This document shows positions 1-19,883 of a stretch of DNA of 64,000 nt, in pieces (within the stretch, counting starts at the first letter, position 1; each line of letters starts with the position of its first letter). A program made the translations under genes and the position numbers. Location of the stretch: assembly GCA_009760885.1 (NCBI GenBank), contig CM019692.1:60216426-60280425 (forward strand), written 5' to 3'. The notes beneath the pieces are model-generated. The model searched no databases. It was not told where the DNA came from and saw only the letters and a list, made by a program, of their open reading frames with translations. This DNA comes from Achatina immaculata (taxonomy: Eukaryota; Mollusca; Gastropoda; Stylommatophora; Achatinidae).

Positions 1-130
1 CTTGAACCTGTATTTCTGTATAATAATCTTTGTTAGATGAGTCTTATACCTGTATTTCTGTATAATAATCTTTGTTAGATGAGTCTTGAACCTGTATTTC
101 TGTATAATAATCTTTGTTAGATGAGTCTTG
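1..130. repeat. 42-bp tandem repeat, about 3 copies
   Basis: Three successive units read cttgaacctgtatttctg...gatgagt with period 42. The array is cut by the window start, so its full length is unknown. Confidence 0.85.
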
Positions 131-1176
131 TACCCGTCACCAACCATCACCACTGTGAGACTTTGTTTGAGAAATCCTGTTGTTGTGGTAAAAAAGTTAT
201 ATACCACAGCTCACCTGTTTATGCGAGCACGGAAAGAGTTATCTCCGTGTTCCGATTGTCACAGGATCTCGGATGACGGGTTGTATGAGTTCAGTTCTGT
301 TCGAAATGTTGTAGAGAAATGTCGTGTATGAGTTTCCTCTGGAAGGATGTTTGTTAGGACTTGGTTCGTCACGCAAGTTTTGTATTTTATTGTCCTTGTT
401 AGGACAAATGTGTGCTTAAGTCAGAATATAGTTTTGTTAATTGGATTTGTCATTCTTAGGGACAACATTTGTCACGAGTCCTTGTGTAGAGTTGTGTTTT
501 GAGTGGTCCTTTTTAGAACAAAATGTTTCTTGGTTGGAAAGTTGTGTTTGGAGTTTTTCAGTATATATGAAGTTAGTGTGTTTTCGATGTTGTATATTAG
601 TGTGAGGGTCCCATGGCGATGTTAATCGCCTGGACCGTTTTTCTGTTCTCATTGTAATTGTTTTGCATCATTTTACACACCACGTCCATTTGCAACAAGC
701 ATTGAACAAACGAGAATTCATCACTCAACTGCTAAATCCTGTGATAATTGGATTCATGTTGAGTGTCAACTGTGGTGTTGAGTGAGTTGATTACATTAAG
801 TGATCATGTTCTTGTACAGATTTGAAGTGACTGTTTGTCCTGGGTGTCGTTGTTACATGGCATATAACATATTACGTGGTGTAATGTCTGCTGTGCCACT
901 GGGACAGCGTTCCAGTCAAAATCTGCACTGTGAGTAGTGACGTATGTGACACAGTAATGAAGAATAAATATTCAATTCAGTCCTTCAAGTCAGTTAGTTG
1001 CACACACACACACACACACTAGCACAGTTCAGTACAGTGTGTGGGCAAAACAGGTGTGTAGTAGTAGTACACGAAATACGGTTTCATTTAGACACCTCAT
1101 CTAGATTGCAAATTGACTTTATTGTATCCTCCGCCTCAGTCAACAAGAATCTGCATTGTTTGATGCGTCTTCCTTT
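131..1176. other. No gene recognised upstream of copy A
   Basis: Only short open frames with no family resemblance are seen. A short (CA)n tract lies at about 1000-1018. This stretch probably holds 5' flanking DNA of the gene that begins at 1295. Confidence 0.5.
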
Positions 1177-1182
1177 TATAAA
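1177..1182 (+). promoter_or_regulatory. Candidate TATA box of copy A
   Basis: TATAAA followed by CCCC lies 118 bp before the chosen ATG at 1295. Copy C has TATAAACC at a similar place before its first exon. A 6-base match in AT-rich DNA is weak evidence alone; the shared TATAAACC and positions are what raise it. Confidence 0.3.
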
Positions 1183-1294
1183 CCCCAAATCCTTATGGAG
1201 ATGATGATGCTTCAAGCCAGCAACCCTGATGTATGCCTGTACCTGGGCATACTTGTGTTTAGACCTCACACTCAGCATATCAAGCAGAAAGCTC

Positions 1295-8242
<6,948 letters not shown>

Positions 8243-8418
8243 AAAAGTAAGAAGAAGAAGAAGAAGGATGGAGGAGCATCTATTTCATTTTCCTCGTTCT
8301 CCACGGCTACGTAGGCAAGATATTCTGAAAATCTTTGTTTTGTTTAACCGTAGAACATGACGCTGTCTGAATCTTATCTAAACCACATTTCTGTTATCTG
8401 CAAGTAGAAATACACTTG

Positions 8419-8424
8419 AATAAA
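8419..8424 (+). promoter_or_regulatory. Candidate polyadenylation signal of copy A
   Basis: AATAAA lies 177 bases after the stop at 8240-8242. Copy C has AATAAA 181 bases after its stop, and the matching distance supports both. Confidence 0.5.
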
Positions 8425-8807
8425 ATTATTTAACTCTGAAATCTAAGAATTCTTGTTATTTAAGAAAATATACTCGTATAACGACAACGTTGATTAAAAA
8501 AAAATCTAACTAAATGCTATGACCTCAAGGAGACTTCTAGCACGTCTTTCAAAATCCTTTCTTTGTTCTGACATGAAATAATCGTCTTGACAAGAAACCA
8601 AAAAAAAAAAAAGGATTTTTAAATTCCAAGTATTCAAGACATGTCTTTTCATCTCGCTGACAGTGATTATTGAATAATTTCCATCACATAGAACTGGAGG
8701 AATGATGATTCTTTTCATCTTAAATAAGTTTTTAGAGTTAATGTTCACTTTAAGTGGATGATGTGGACAGGGAGATAAGACAGTTATACAAAGGTGAAGA
8801 GTATGTC

Positions 8808-9263
8808 CCTGAAAGCAAAATGTGATAGCATAGTAGATCTGATGTGAACTTGTCTGTGATCCCTGAAAGCAAAATGTGATAGCATAGTAGATCTGATGTG
8901 AACTTGTCTGTGATCTCTGAAAGCAAAATGTGATAGCATAGTAGATCTGATGTGAACTTGTCTGTGATCTCTGAAAGCAAAATGTGATAGCATAGTAGAT
9001 CTGATGTGAACTTGTCTGTGATCCCTGAAAGCAAAATGTGATAGCATAGTAGATCTGATGTCAACTTGTCTGTGATCTCTGAAAGCAAAATGTGATAGCA
9101 TAGTAGATCTGATGTGAACTTGTCTGTGATCTCTGAAAGCAAAATGTGATAGCATAGTAGATCTGATGTGAACTTGTCTGTGATCCCTGAAAGCAAAATG
9201 TGATAGCATAGTAGATCTGATGTGAACTTGTCTGTGATCTCTGAAAGCAAAATGAGATATCAT
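8808..9263. repeat. 54-bp minisatellite, about 8.5 copies
   Basis: The unit gatccctgaaagcaaaatg...gaacttgtctgt has very few variants (gatccc/gatctc, gtgaac/gtcaac), so it is young or homogenised. Because 54 is a multiple of three and the unit lacks stops in two - strand frames, it yields open frames of 159 and 166 codons that I do not regard as genes. Confidence 0.95.
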
Positions 9264-9832
9264 TTTAGACTGATGTGACTAGAATGTTTATATGTGGCTT
9301 GAATATTCAGAAAAATATGCGAAAGAAAAACAGACGCTTATACTTTTGCTGCCGGTATTCATTTAAAAGACGGACAAACAAGAAAGGGATAAGACATGCG
9401 TAAAATCTTGTTATCAGCTATTCATTAATGTGATAGTCTAAGACGAAGATTCCAAATCATTGACATGGACGGAACAAATATAGGATATAAATAATGTGCG
9501 CTGAACTGTGGTACTGCCCTCACACTAACATTTATATATGATATTAATAGTAATTTCTGCGAATGTAAATCAGTCTGTACGTTAAGAAATGAATCAAACC
9601 GGTTTGAAATATCTATATAACAAAAGGACCCCCAATCTTTTCAAGATGTAAAAGGTATTTTTGTCGTTACAGTCTGGCTGTATCTTCAACCATGTTTACT
9701 AGAACAGTTCTAGAAGCCAAAAAAATTCTTTATATTCTATTTTGGAATATAAATTGAAAAAAAAATCAGTTAAGAAGTGTTAATGCTGAGTTCAGAACTT
9801 TATGTGGGAAGTGAATATCACGTAATATATAT

Positions 9833-10770
9833 ATTCATTCATTAATTCATTTGCGTGTCCCTTGCAGCACTCCTGTAGGCCTCTCGGTTGTGAGCAAGAT
9901 GGCCTGCTGCTGCTGCTGCATCCATTTGCAGATTATCAACGATATCTTGCAGCCATCTTCGTTTTGGTCTTCCTCTTTTTCTTTTTCCCATTATGTATAC
10001 TTCCAATACGATCTTCTCTAAATTATCATGACGTTTAATGTGTCAAAAATATTTAAGTTTTCTCTCTTTAATCCTCTTTACTAGCCAGCCTTCTTCAATA
10101 TTAAGCTCTTGTAGTATAGATATATTTGTTCTTTTTTGTGTCCATGATATTTGAAGAACTCTTCTGTAGCATTTACATTCAAAGGCATTTATGTGTTTCT
10201 CAGCTGTTTTGTTGAGTCTCCAGGTCTCACAGGCATATGTTGATATGAGAAAGATGCATGCCTTTAAAAATCTTATTTTTGTCTGTTCCTTTCCACAGTT
10301 TCTTTAGTTGTTTTACTTTCTGAGAAGCGATAGATGTCCTCCTTATAATTTCCCTCATTGTATCTCCATTATTAGTTAGTAGTGATCCAATATATTCAAA
10401 ATTCTCCACTTCTTCCAAGTTTTCTTCTTTGACACACATATATCAGCTGCCTTGTTTGTTTTGTCAGTTGTCATAAATTTAGTTTTCTTCGCATTAAGAT
10501 AGAGGTTTTGCTCTTCACTGTTCTTAGGGACTGATATAATTAGTTGTTTCATTCCTTTTTTGTTGTTGTGGACAGTAATACTGTGTCATCAGCATATCTA
10601 ATTTCTGGTATTTCATAACCTCCAAATATTATGGCATCGTAATATTCTTTGTCTACTTCTTCTCTAACATTCCTCATTATATTTTCAGTATACAAGTTAA
10701 ATAAGTAAGGCGACAATATGCACCCCTGACGGACCCTTTGTTTTATGTCAAACCAAGGTGATGTTTAACC
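9833..10770 (-). mobile_element. RTE-type LINE, family 3, truncated and decayed
   Basis: Read on the - strand: an RT-core remnant near 10590 (where YADD would lie), then [18 protein letters not shown] and the C-terminal tail ending in GMLQ-type sequence and a tetranucleotide tail near 9833. Stops and frameshifts interrupt it. Same family as 20.8, 31.4, 44.8-48.8, 55.3, 57.3 and 60.3 kb. Confidence 0.85.
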
Positions 10771-12224
10771 ATTTATTCTTACTGCTGCCTGATGGTCTAG
10801 ATACAGCAGTGATGTTAATTGTATCTAGTTTCGGCTTCTCTCCTATTCCATCCACCACCTGCTCCCATTGCTTCACGTCACCCTGATCGGGGGCTATACG
10901 GGTACTCCACCTTGCCCAAGGGTGTCTTGTAGACTGACGGAGGTAAGGAGGCGTCTTACTTCTCCTTTGATAAGGGATACCCCTACCCCGCTAACCGGTG
11001 TAATGCAATTTGACATTTTATTTGATTAAATATCACACTTGAAGATACACCCCTACCCCGCTAACCATATAAAATAAAATAATACAAGTTCTTGCTAATT
11101 TGTTTCATTTAATAAAATCCAGACAATTTGATCCAAAGTAACATTGACTGATATTACTTCTTTAGTGTCTTCTGCATCTTGATCATTAACACTTTGCAAC
11201 ATTCACAGATTGGAGATTTAATTGTAATTAAATATCGGTCTAGCATAGAGCTGGCGATTAACGATTAAATGTAATATGAGATGACTTCAAGAGCACTGTT
11301 GACATTAATAAAAACAAAAGTAAAACTCACCACGCACATCAAATGTTCATTATACATTTCAAAGAAAGGAGAAACCTTGCAAGAATGCGACACTATATAC
11401 GCCCTGCACATACGGCCAGCATTTGTTCCTGAAATAAGCTGTACAAATAAGATAATTTCCTCTTCTCATCTATTCAATCAAACAGTTAACTCTTGTAACT
11501 TTATTTAGACTTACGACTTCTGTCATTGGGCTCGTGGCTGTTAAAGGTAGTCTTTCACTCTGAGAGTAACTTTTTTTATTTTGAAAACGTTAGCACAAGT
11601 TTGTTCATAGTTTACCCCGACCACTAACATAGCCTTCAGAATATCCATACTGAAATGAGTTTTGTCAGCTGTCGGTGTATTAGTCATGATTTATTCATTA
11701 CAAAGAATACCCTTTAAGCGCTTTCAAGAAAGGTAATGAAGTAACTCTGATGGCCGCGCCCACACTTGAAGTGATGAAAATTCGAATTTTCCTGACTAAG
11801 CTTTCTCTTGTATTACTGTTTTTACATTCTTTAAAATGTTCTAATTCGTGCAGTAAAGGAGGGCTTCAAGAGTCATTGGTCTTGTAGAAAAAGGTTACTA
11901 ATGATATAAGTGAGAACCTGGCAAATCAAGTTTTTAACGAATACCAGGAGCGAATATGAAATAGTTCGAAGAGGTTTACATTTTTTTTTCATAACGGACA
12001 CAACTACAGCGCGGATCAAACCCACACGAGTAACACTTGTTGTGGACCTAATTCTCATTGTCTTGTATCAAAGTGGAATGTGGTAATCGTTGTCTAATGC
12101 AAGAAGAGACGTCTCGTCTTCACGAACGTTAGCAGGTCAAAAGCGCAGTTCTCAAGTTGAATAAAATAGTGGTCAGCGAAGAGAGCTTGCGTCATGGTTA
12201 GGGAGCCACAAGGACTGACCAAGA
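10771..12224. other. No gene recognised
   Basis: The phrase cctaccccgctaacc occurs twice (about 10983 and 11050), which suggests a repeat. An open frame of 75 codons at 11281 has no recognisable features. Confidence 0.4.
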
Positions 12225-12226
12225 TA

Positions 12227-14019
12227 CGAAGGGTGATTGATAAATTCTCGGGATAAGGTAGAACGGATTATTTGTGGACACCTTTTTTGGGTTATTTCTC
12301 AACATAGTCCCCTTGCAAGTTTATGCACTTAGTCCAGCGATCCTGGAGCATACGGATCCCTTCTTTGTAAAAGTCAGCATCTTGTGCCAGTAAAAGTGGT
12401 CTACATCATGAATGACGTCATCATCTCAAGCAAATTTGCGATCACTGAGCTCATTTTTGAATTTTGTAAACAAGTAATAGTCCGAATGGGCCAAATCTTG
12501 GGAATACGGAGGATATTTAAGAAGCTGGAAGCGGCATTCATGAATGGTAACCATTGCCACCCCCGACTTCTGAGCTGGACCATTGTCTTGATGAAAGATG
12601 ACTCCTCTTGTCAATTTCCCTCCATCCTTTTCCTTCAATTTGACATGCTGTTGCTTCACAAGGTTAGTGTAATAGGCCCCGGTGACCATTTTGCCCTTTT
12701 GAAGATAGTCTACCAGTAGCATACCTTCTGAATCCCAAAAGATGGAACCCATCACTTTGCCTGCAGACAGAACCACCCTTGCTTTCTTTGTAGGTTGGGA
12801 ACCATGATGTTTCCACTGCTTTGACTGTTCTTTGGTTTCTGGTTGAAAATGATGAACCCAAGTTCCATCCAAAGTCACAAATTGCTGAAGAAATCTTTCA
12901 TGATCTGCAGAAAAATGGCCAAGATTGTCTCTTGACATGCTGAGACTCTGTCGTTTGTGATCAGCTCCATGAGGTTTCGGGACCCATCAAGCAGAGAACT
13001 TTATCATTTGAAAATCATTGTGAATAATGGCATGAACACGTTTCTGGGAGATACCCAGCTCAATGTACCGCTCAGTTAGTCATCTCTCTCTCTGAACCTT
13101 AAGTGCCCAGGGCACATGGGGCTTCCGCAAGGGTTTTCCACAAATGCCTGTCCTTTGCCTTTTTTTCTGCTCTTGCCCAGGTGAGCCCTCTATTGCTCAA
13201 CATCCTCTCTGTTGTTCTTCTCCATGTCTCTTTTGGTGTACCCTTACTTCTGTTCCCCTGTGGTGTCCATCTTAGTGCTATTTGTGGTAGTGAATTATCA
13301 GTCATTCTGAGCACATGTCCAAACCATCGCCAGCGTCTTTCCTCAATAATTACTGTTAGTGGCTTCTTCTGCATCTCTGCCAACAAGATGTTATTTCTTA
13401 TGGTGTTTAGCCAAAATATTTTTCTAATTCTTCGTAAACATTTAGTCTGGAAAGAATTCAACTTGTTTTCTATGGTTTTGGTGAGTTTCCAGCATTCACT
13501 TCCATAAAGTAATACACTTAGAACATTACTCTTAAATATCCTGATTTTCGTATTCATGCTTAATTTTTTAGATTTCCTTATAGTCTGCAGCACTTTAGTC
13601 ATAGATCCTCCATTATCATGTCATGGGTTCTGCTGGTGGTTTCATCGGTGGTTACCGTTCTTGGCCTTCCTGGACGGGGATCATCTTCCAGACTCTCCCT
13701 TCATGTTTTAATTGAGCTGCCCATTTCTTCACTGTGCTGTAAGAAGGAGTGCTCTCCCCTAGAGTTTCCACCATATCGTCATGGATCTCCTTCGATGATG
13801 CAGAGGTAGCGAATGACTGCTCGATGATAATTTTTATCCATTTTCTCAATTTCAGCCACTCCTTACCACTTTAGTAGCCTGTTAAAAGCATTGGTTTTAG
13901 TTAATTTCTTCAAACTTGGTGTTTAATCTTACAATAACCTGATCTACAAATGCACCTAATATCAACTGTGCATTTCAAGTGTTTGTACCTTAAGCCGAGT
14001 ACTTATCAATTGCCCCTCG
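12227..14019 (-). mobile_element. Mariner transposon split by a LINE (mariner 1)
   Basis: Terminal inverted repeats are CGAAGGGTGATTGATAAATT at the left and, reversed, CGAGGGGCAATTGATAAGTA at the right, flanked by TA on both sides. Without the LINE insertion the element is about 1.27 kb, the usual mariner length. The - strand transposase has an N-terminal helix-turn-helix part (13652-13849) and the catalytic part (12426-12938) with TWVHHFQPETKEQS, FHQDNGPAQKS and PPYSQDLAHSDYYLF. The usual DE at the first catalytic site reads DG, and the PD of PPYSPD reads QD. It is disrupted and inactive. Confidence 0.92.
13084..13594 (-). mobile_element. RTE-type LINE, family 2, 5'-truncated insertion in mariner 1
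   Basis: The - strand encodes the C-terminal RT region (FKSNVLSVLLYGSECWKLT ... RRWRWFGHVLRMTDNSLP ... AEAPCALGT). The stop TAA is followed by GGTTC and (AG)n. An 8-bp target duplication TTAGTCAT flanks it (13076-13083 and 13595-13602). Confidence 0.93.
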
Positions 14020-14470
14020 TATTTCTACCCCCATGTAGTACTCCTGGTAACTGATAGAAAACTGGCCGAAATAACAGGAATCGAAATAGGAAGCAAGCAA
14101 TGACGTAAAAATAAGTCTAAGCCGAAGTCTGATGTGTCGGGCCGACAAAAAGGTGCAAATATCATACTACATCTTTAAACTGTCAGATAAAGCAAGCAAC
14201 ACCTCATAAGAGTGAATACGGAAAGAGAAGATTAGTTCATGAAGTGATTTATAACTGCAGAGATTCCATATTCGTTGCACTCAGGAATCCAGGACTGTAC
14301 TGAATACCAAATCCAGGTAGACGTTATAAAAATAAATACAAGATTTATTAACACAAAAAAACTATCGTTTCATTACTACCTGAGCACTTTAGCTTTGAGA
14401 TGTCTTCCAACAACCATAGAATTAAACAACTACATCGTTTTTTCAATTTTCTGTAATGAAAATCATCTCG

Positions 14471-14685
14471 TGTTATAAGCCCAGCAACCTAGATAGTATT
14501 ATAAACCTAGCAACCTAGTAAGTGTTATAAACACAGTAACCTAGTTAATGTTATAAACCCAGCAACCTAGATAGTGTTATAAACCTAGCAACCTAGTAAG
14601 TGTTATAAACACAGTAATCTAGTTAATGTTATAAACCCAGTAACCTTGTTGTGTTATAAGCCCAGCAACCTCGTTAGTGGTGACC
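14471..14685. repeat. 26-bp minisatellite, about 8 copies
   Basis: Units of type ttataaacccagcaacctag plus six variable bases (atagtg, taagtg, ttaatg) with a three-unit higher-order order. Confidence 0.9.
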
Positions 14686-15115
14686 ATATGAAATAGAAGG
14701 ACTAGCAGTATGAAAATGATTTTTTTCCCACTGTTTTTTATAGTGTCCTCTCAAATGTTGAATACTTTCTACATTAATTACTTGAAAATTGAAAAACTAA
14801 AGCGCTTTAATAGTTAATTATAGATCCAAGTGTTGCACTGACGGTCTAATTCCTGCTAACCTTATTTACAAGGTATAATCTCACTAAAATTACACACGAA
14901 GAATAAATAAACAGCAAAGTTCAAATCCCAGCGCATTCGAATGACTATTTTAGTGTGTATTTGCATTCATATAGCCTTTCATGCATACTGAGGAATGTGA
15001 ATACTTATCTTCATTGTCCACATTTGCTCATTGACAGTTCTTATTACAACAGTGCTCCTGTCACTTATTCATCTATAACACATGTCTACATCTTTCTACT
15101 GAATGCAATAACACG

Positions 15116-15117
<2 letters not shown>

Positions 15118-15155
<38 letters not shown>
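15118..15155. repeat. (TA)n microsatellite
   Basis: About 19 TA units directly before a Tc1-like fragment. Confidence 0.97.
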
Positions 15156-15156
<1 letters not shown>

Positions 15157-15157
<1 letters not shown>

Positions 15158-15700
15158 TGATAAAAAAAAGAAACGCAACAAATACGATGTATCGATTTAA
15201 ACTGAAGTTTGCTGATCAGACAAGGGAAAATTTGCCTTAAAAGTTGACTTGGACATCAACTTCACGTACTGACCTGAATTGTACCCAGCAGATGATTCAT
15301 GAGCACAGAAAAGCGATACTAGTCAAAACAGCATTTTTGACAATAACTCATGACAGGTTCACGAGAATCCCGTGAAACTTACTGAACACAAAACTCACTG
15401 ACCATGTTATTGAATGCCTATAAAAGATTGACGCTTCTTGAATCAATTCATTTGAAAATTCAATGCTCAAGTATGGCTCATCTCACTACAGAACAGCGAC
15501 TCATCATCACCGGACGTTTACAGACTGGACAATCACAAAGTGTAGTGGCCAGACAACTTAATGTGGTTAGAAGCACTATTATTCGCCTTTGAAGATGATT
15601 TCAAGAAACTGGCTCAGTTACAGACCGGCTGCGCAGTGGAAGATCCATAGTCACAACTCCTGCCGAAGACCGCTTTATACGGCTGCGTCACATTAAATAG
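15157..15700 (+). mobile_element. Tc1-like transposon, 5' part, decayed
   Basis: From 15474 the + strand reads MAHLTTEQRLIITGRLQTGQ, QSVVARQLNVVRSTIIRL, a stop, then RRFQETGSVTDRLRSGRS and TTPAEDRF. This is the paired-like helix-turn-helix and GRPR-type linker of Tc1 transposases. No catalytic domain follows. The preceding aagaaacgcaacaa-rich DNA may hold the inverted repeat. Confidence 0.85.
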
Positions 15701-15946
15701 TTTAAGATAATATATGACTCATTTTATTTTCCATTTCTAGTGTCATAAAATGTTAAAACTGATAAAAAATAGAAGACTTCGTGTTTTGAATTTCAAGTCC
15801 TTAATCTTCTATTTTTCTTGCACCTGCTGTATTTTAAATGTGATTGTTCTATGTTCTTTATCTTGCATTGCTAAGTGTAGGTTGTATCATTTCTATATGA
15901 GTGATGGATGCCTGAGTAATAAAGTGATTAGTTAGCTAGTCTCTCA

Positions 15947-16120
15947 TGGTGATGGTTGGTGGTTTTAGTCCTCTTACAGGAACCCAGATACTTAAATTAG
16001 GAAATGGGTACTTGACTCTTATTGGAGTTAGGGAAGTAAAAGCGTCAGCCCTGATTCTGACCACATGAACATCCAGCCTTTAGTTTCTTCAAGGAAAATA
16101 GGAGCACTAACACTATAATG
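15947..16120 (+). repeat. SINE body fragment
   Basis: The part aggaaaataggagcactaac matches the 3' body of the tRNA-derived SINEs at 29.6 and 54.1 kb. The tRNA-like head is not clear here. Confidence 0.4.
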
Positions 16121-16875
16121 TAGAATAATATGTACTGGATAGTGTGGACAACCCCGCTTAAGTTTTTTGTAACTTAAAGCCCTTGAATTGTTGTGTTTCG
16201 CAAATGGCTTTTTTCATTATAACCTCCCTTTGTGCATAAGATGCAGCACGTAGAGCTGATGAATTCTGAGTGAGTTTTAAGCAAGAAATATTGGCTTGCT
16301 AAACATTCTGAGTTGGACGTTTCAGTCCTTCGCTCTCTGTTATCGTTGTCAGTTAAGATGTAGCTTCTGTATATGCCCTTGCGAAGTTAGTTGTGTGACA
16401 GCTATCTATAGTTTTTGTAGCAATCTATGTAACGTTATGTTCCAGAACAGCGTTGACTGTGTTCTACATGTTATTGTTATTAGTTTGAATGTTTTCTCGA
16501 CATACCCTACTTCATCATCATCTGGATGCATGTAATAACTATTTGTGTTCTGAAGATATTCGTCCGTCTGTCGCTGAGGGTGTTATCCTGGGTTGGTTGA
16601 TAATTGTTTATCGTGTCAGGACATTATGTTTGTGTTACAATTTACCACAGTGATCTGCTTCATTGATACAGCAGTAACTGTTAGATTTTGGTACTGCTAT
16701 ACCTCTTCATTTGGTACATTGTGATGCATAATCGATGCAGCGGCCTCTTATGTAACCATTGTTGCCATTAGGACAACATTTACCTGTTAAGTGTATAAAC
16801 TAAAAATGGCAATAGTCCACCTGTCAAAGGACATTACAAAGATTAGAATTGTATTCCTATCGCAACAGGGAGCGA
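16121..16875. other. No gene recognised
   Basis: A cysteine-rich open frame at 16296-16535 has no clear start context, no splice signals and no family resemblance. Confidence 0.4.
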
Positions 16876-16879
16876 AGAT

Positions 16880-17089
16880 GCCTGTCCGATGAGGCAGTCA
16901 GCCACTCATAGCTGATATGCTAGCGTCAGGGTTAGCGAACCATAGCTTACTAAGGCCTTGTTCCACTTCTCCGAGGTACTTCCAGTAACAGGCACAGCCT
17001 GGCTAACGGGGCAGGGATCGCCATAGTCCCCATGGTGGTGGAGTCTGCTACAGAAGCATTGCATACCCCCTTGCTTTTTAGCTGTACTC
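16880..17089. repeat. Dispersed repeat R1, copy 1
   Basis: Shares long similarity with 35925-36145: catagctgatatgctag, aacaggca-agcctggctaa, atcgccatagtcc and ggtggtggagtctgcta occur in the same order. No coding capacity is visible. Confidence 0.75.
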
Positions 17090-18319
17090 ATCATCATCAT
17101 AATCATTATCAGGTGCCATGCCGACTGGCGTTGGCTATTATGCTTCTCCAGAGTACACGATCTTCATGCAGGCCATCAGTTCAGTTGGTGATCTCCTCTC
17201 ACACCATCCCGTCAGACTGTCCAGTATCATTTCTCTTGGTCTTCCTCTTGATCTTCTTCCTTCTATTTTTCCTGTTGTTATAATATTTTCAATGCCCTCT
17301 CTTCTCATTGCATGTCCTATGAAAGTACATTGTCTCTCTCTTATCTTTTTGATAAGGTTTTTTTGTCTCTCCAGCTCTTCTCATACATTCTTCATTAGTT
17401 ATTTTTGCTGTCCAGGGGATTCGCAGCATTCTTCTAATAAACCACATTTCTGCTGCTTCCAATGATTTTTGTGCAGACTTGCCTATTGTCCATGATTCAC
17501 TTCCATATAACAAGATAGGCTCAATATAGCATTTTAGAACTCGTTTTCTAACATTCATTGATAAATATTTGTTAGCTAATATGTTTCTCATTCTCTGAAA
17601 TGTAGTCTTTGCTTGGCCTATTCTGTTCCTAATTTCTGTTCTGCATTTCCCATCTGAAGTTATTACTGCTCCAAGGTATTTGAATTTCTGCACCTGCTTT
17701 AGAATAGTTCTGTTTAATTTAATACTGCATGCTGGTGGATTCTGTTTCTTAGATATAACCATAGTCTCTGTCTTTTTGATGTTCAAAGTAAGGGCTTTCT
17801 GTTCACTTTCTTTGGCGACTTTATCCAAGAGATTTTGCAGGTCTTGTTGGTTCTCAGCTATTAGTACTGTGTCGTCAGCATACCGAATGTTGTTAATATT
17901 GTATCCTCCAATTTTTATGCCTGGTTCTGTGATGATTATTCCTAGAATATTCTCGCTGTACAGAGAAAAAAGGTCTGGAGATAGTACACATCCTTGTCGC
18001 ACCCCTTGTTTTATAGGCTGATATTTTCCAATTCTATTTTCAACTCGAACTGCTGCTTCTTGCTGCCAGTATAGATGTTTTACAATCCTCAGGTCTTTGC
18101 CGTCTATATTGATGTCTTCAAGCATTTTAATCATTTCATTATGTTTCACCTTGTCAAATGCCTTAGTGTAATCAATGAAGCATAAGTAGAGATCTTTCTG
18201 TACTTCTAAAGCTCTTTCTGTTAGTGTTCGTAAAGCATAAATGGCATTATGTGTTCCCTTTCCTTCAACAAATCCAAAATGTTCATCTGCTATTTCCAGT
18301 TTTATCTTTTTCCTTGTCC
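17090..18319 (-). mobile_element. RTE-type LINE, family 1, 5'-truncated with 12-bp target duplication
   Basis: The - strand encodes a reverse transcriptase: [18 protein letters not shown] (palm motif A), [33 protein letters not shown] (YADD motif), then the C-terminal thumb region with [17 protein letters not shown] seventh T in a T-run at 17358-17364 shifts the frame near the end; the sister copy at 45.9 kb has six. The duplication TTAGCTGTACTC is at 17078-17089 and 18320-18331. The tail is (ATG)n-like on the - strand. Confidence 0.95.
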
Positions 18320-18844
18320 TTAGCTGTACTCCTGGACTGAAAAAGTAGCCACCATAACCCTTTCCCACGCCGTATATCCTTTTCGATGCTGTGCCTCGAC
18401 ATCTCTACAGCATCGGCTGCAAAAGAACACCAGCTCGCAGTTACAGGGAGTTCGTACAAGTACAAGTACAGGTCCTATCGCAACAAGTATTTATAAAACG
18501 AAATACTATCTAACTATAAATGCTTAATACCAAGTAGCAGAATTTTATACGCAAAGTACAACTTATCGGGCATAAAATCGTATATCTGTGAAAGAAACAT
18601 ACTCTGCAGTGATAATTTCCAGAAAATCTGCATTTTAAATTAAAAACTGCATCCAAATCTTTGAATGGCTCTCACGGCTTTTTGTCCTTAGTTGGTTTTT
18701 CAGGTTCAAACTGGAATATCTTCAGATGTATGAAAAATATTCAGCGAATTCCAGGCAGATAGGAAGATGTCTTTGCTGTGTTCACGTCCAATATCGAGAA
18801 AGGCCTATTGAAACGATAACTGATCTCAGCTAGACTTGTGTGTG

Positions 18845-19492
18845 TAGTCGTCTAATTCAGCTTCATAGTGACACATCTCGTCTAGTTCTATCATAGTGAT
18901 ACACCATATCAAGTTCGATCATAGCGACACACCACATCTAGTTCGATCATAGTGACACACCACATCTAGTTCAATCACAGCGACACACCAAATCTAGTTC
19001 GATCATAGCGACACACCACATCTAGTTCGATCATAGCGACACATCACATCTAGTTCGATCATAGCGACACACCACATCTAGTTCAATTACAGCGACACAT
19101 CACGTCTAGTTCAATCACAGCAACACAACACATCTAGTTCGATCATAGCGAGACATCACATCTAGTTCAGTCATAGCGACACAACACAACTAGTTCGATC
19201 ATAGCGACACACCACATCTAGTTCAATCACACCGACACATCACATCTAGTTCAATCACACTGACACATCATATCTAGTTCAATCGGAGCGACACATCACA
19301 TCTAGTTCAATCATAGGGACACATCACACCTAGTTCAATCACAGCAACACATCACATCTAAATCAATCGCAGCGACACACAACATCTACTTCAATCACAG
19401 CGACACACCACATCTACTTCGATTACAGCGAACACCACATCTACTTCGATTACAGCGAACACCACATCTACTTCGATCACATACAAGCAACA
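18845..19492. repeat. 28-bp minisatellite, about 23 copies, diverged
   Basis: Units of type cacatctagttcgatcatag plus cgacacac. Variation between units is higher than in the 54-bp array, so it is older. Confidence 0.93.
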
Positions 19493-19639
19493 CCTGTTGT
19501 AATTATACTAGTTGTCGCTTGAGTTATATGAATATAGTAATCTCCACCAACTTCAAGAGCAAATGTGAATCTCTATCAGTGTTTTATAACAACCTTAGCA
19601 TACAGCAATGATTCTGCATGAAAGCACTCTTAAACCAGG

Positions 19640-19755
19640 TAGATACCTATTTATGTAACTGAGCAATTGAGAAACTAACCACCGGATTCGAACCATTAAC
19701 CTCCGCCGTGGTCATGCAATGCAGTAACGACTCCTTCACTCGAAGTGCCATTTTA
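19640..19755 (-). repeat. tRNA-derived SINE fragment
   Basis: On the - strand a B-box-like ggttcgaatcc motif occurs (seen here as ggattcgaacc). It is followed by sequence like the SINE body (aggtacctatt-type, seen reversed as aggtagatacctattta on +). Not a tRNA gene. Confidence 0.5.
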
Positions 19756-19883
19756 TTTATAAGTAAAGATAATAATATATGTTTAAATAAGAAACTGACT
19801 GACTATAAAGTTTCTGGTGATATCTGACTTTTCATTAATGAGGAAAATGTATTCAAATATTTATAAATAATACTCTTACGGTG

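Noticed and set aside
8750..9263. Two overlapping 160-codon repeat-protein frames on the - strand
   Set aside because: The 54-bp DNA unit explains them; there is no start context, splice signal or variation pattern of a coding repeat.
18845..19492. CRISPR-like look of regular short repeats
   Set aside because: Units follow each other without unique spacers, and the setting is eukaryotic.
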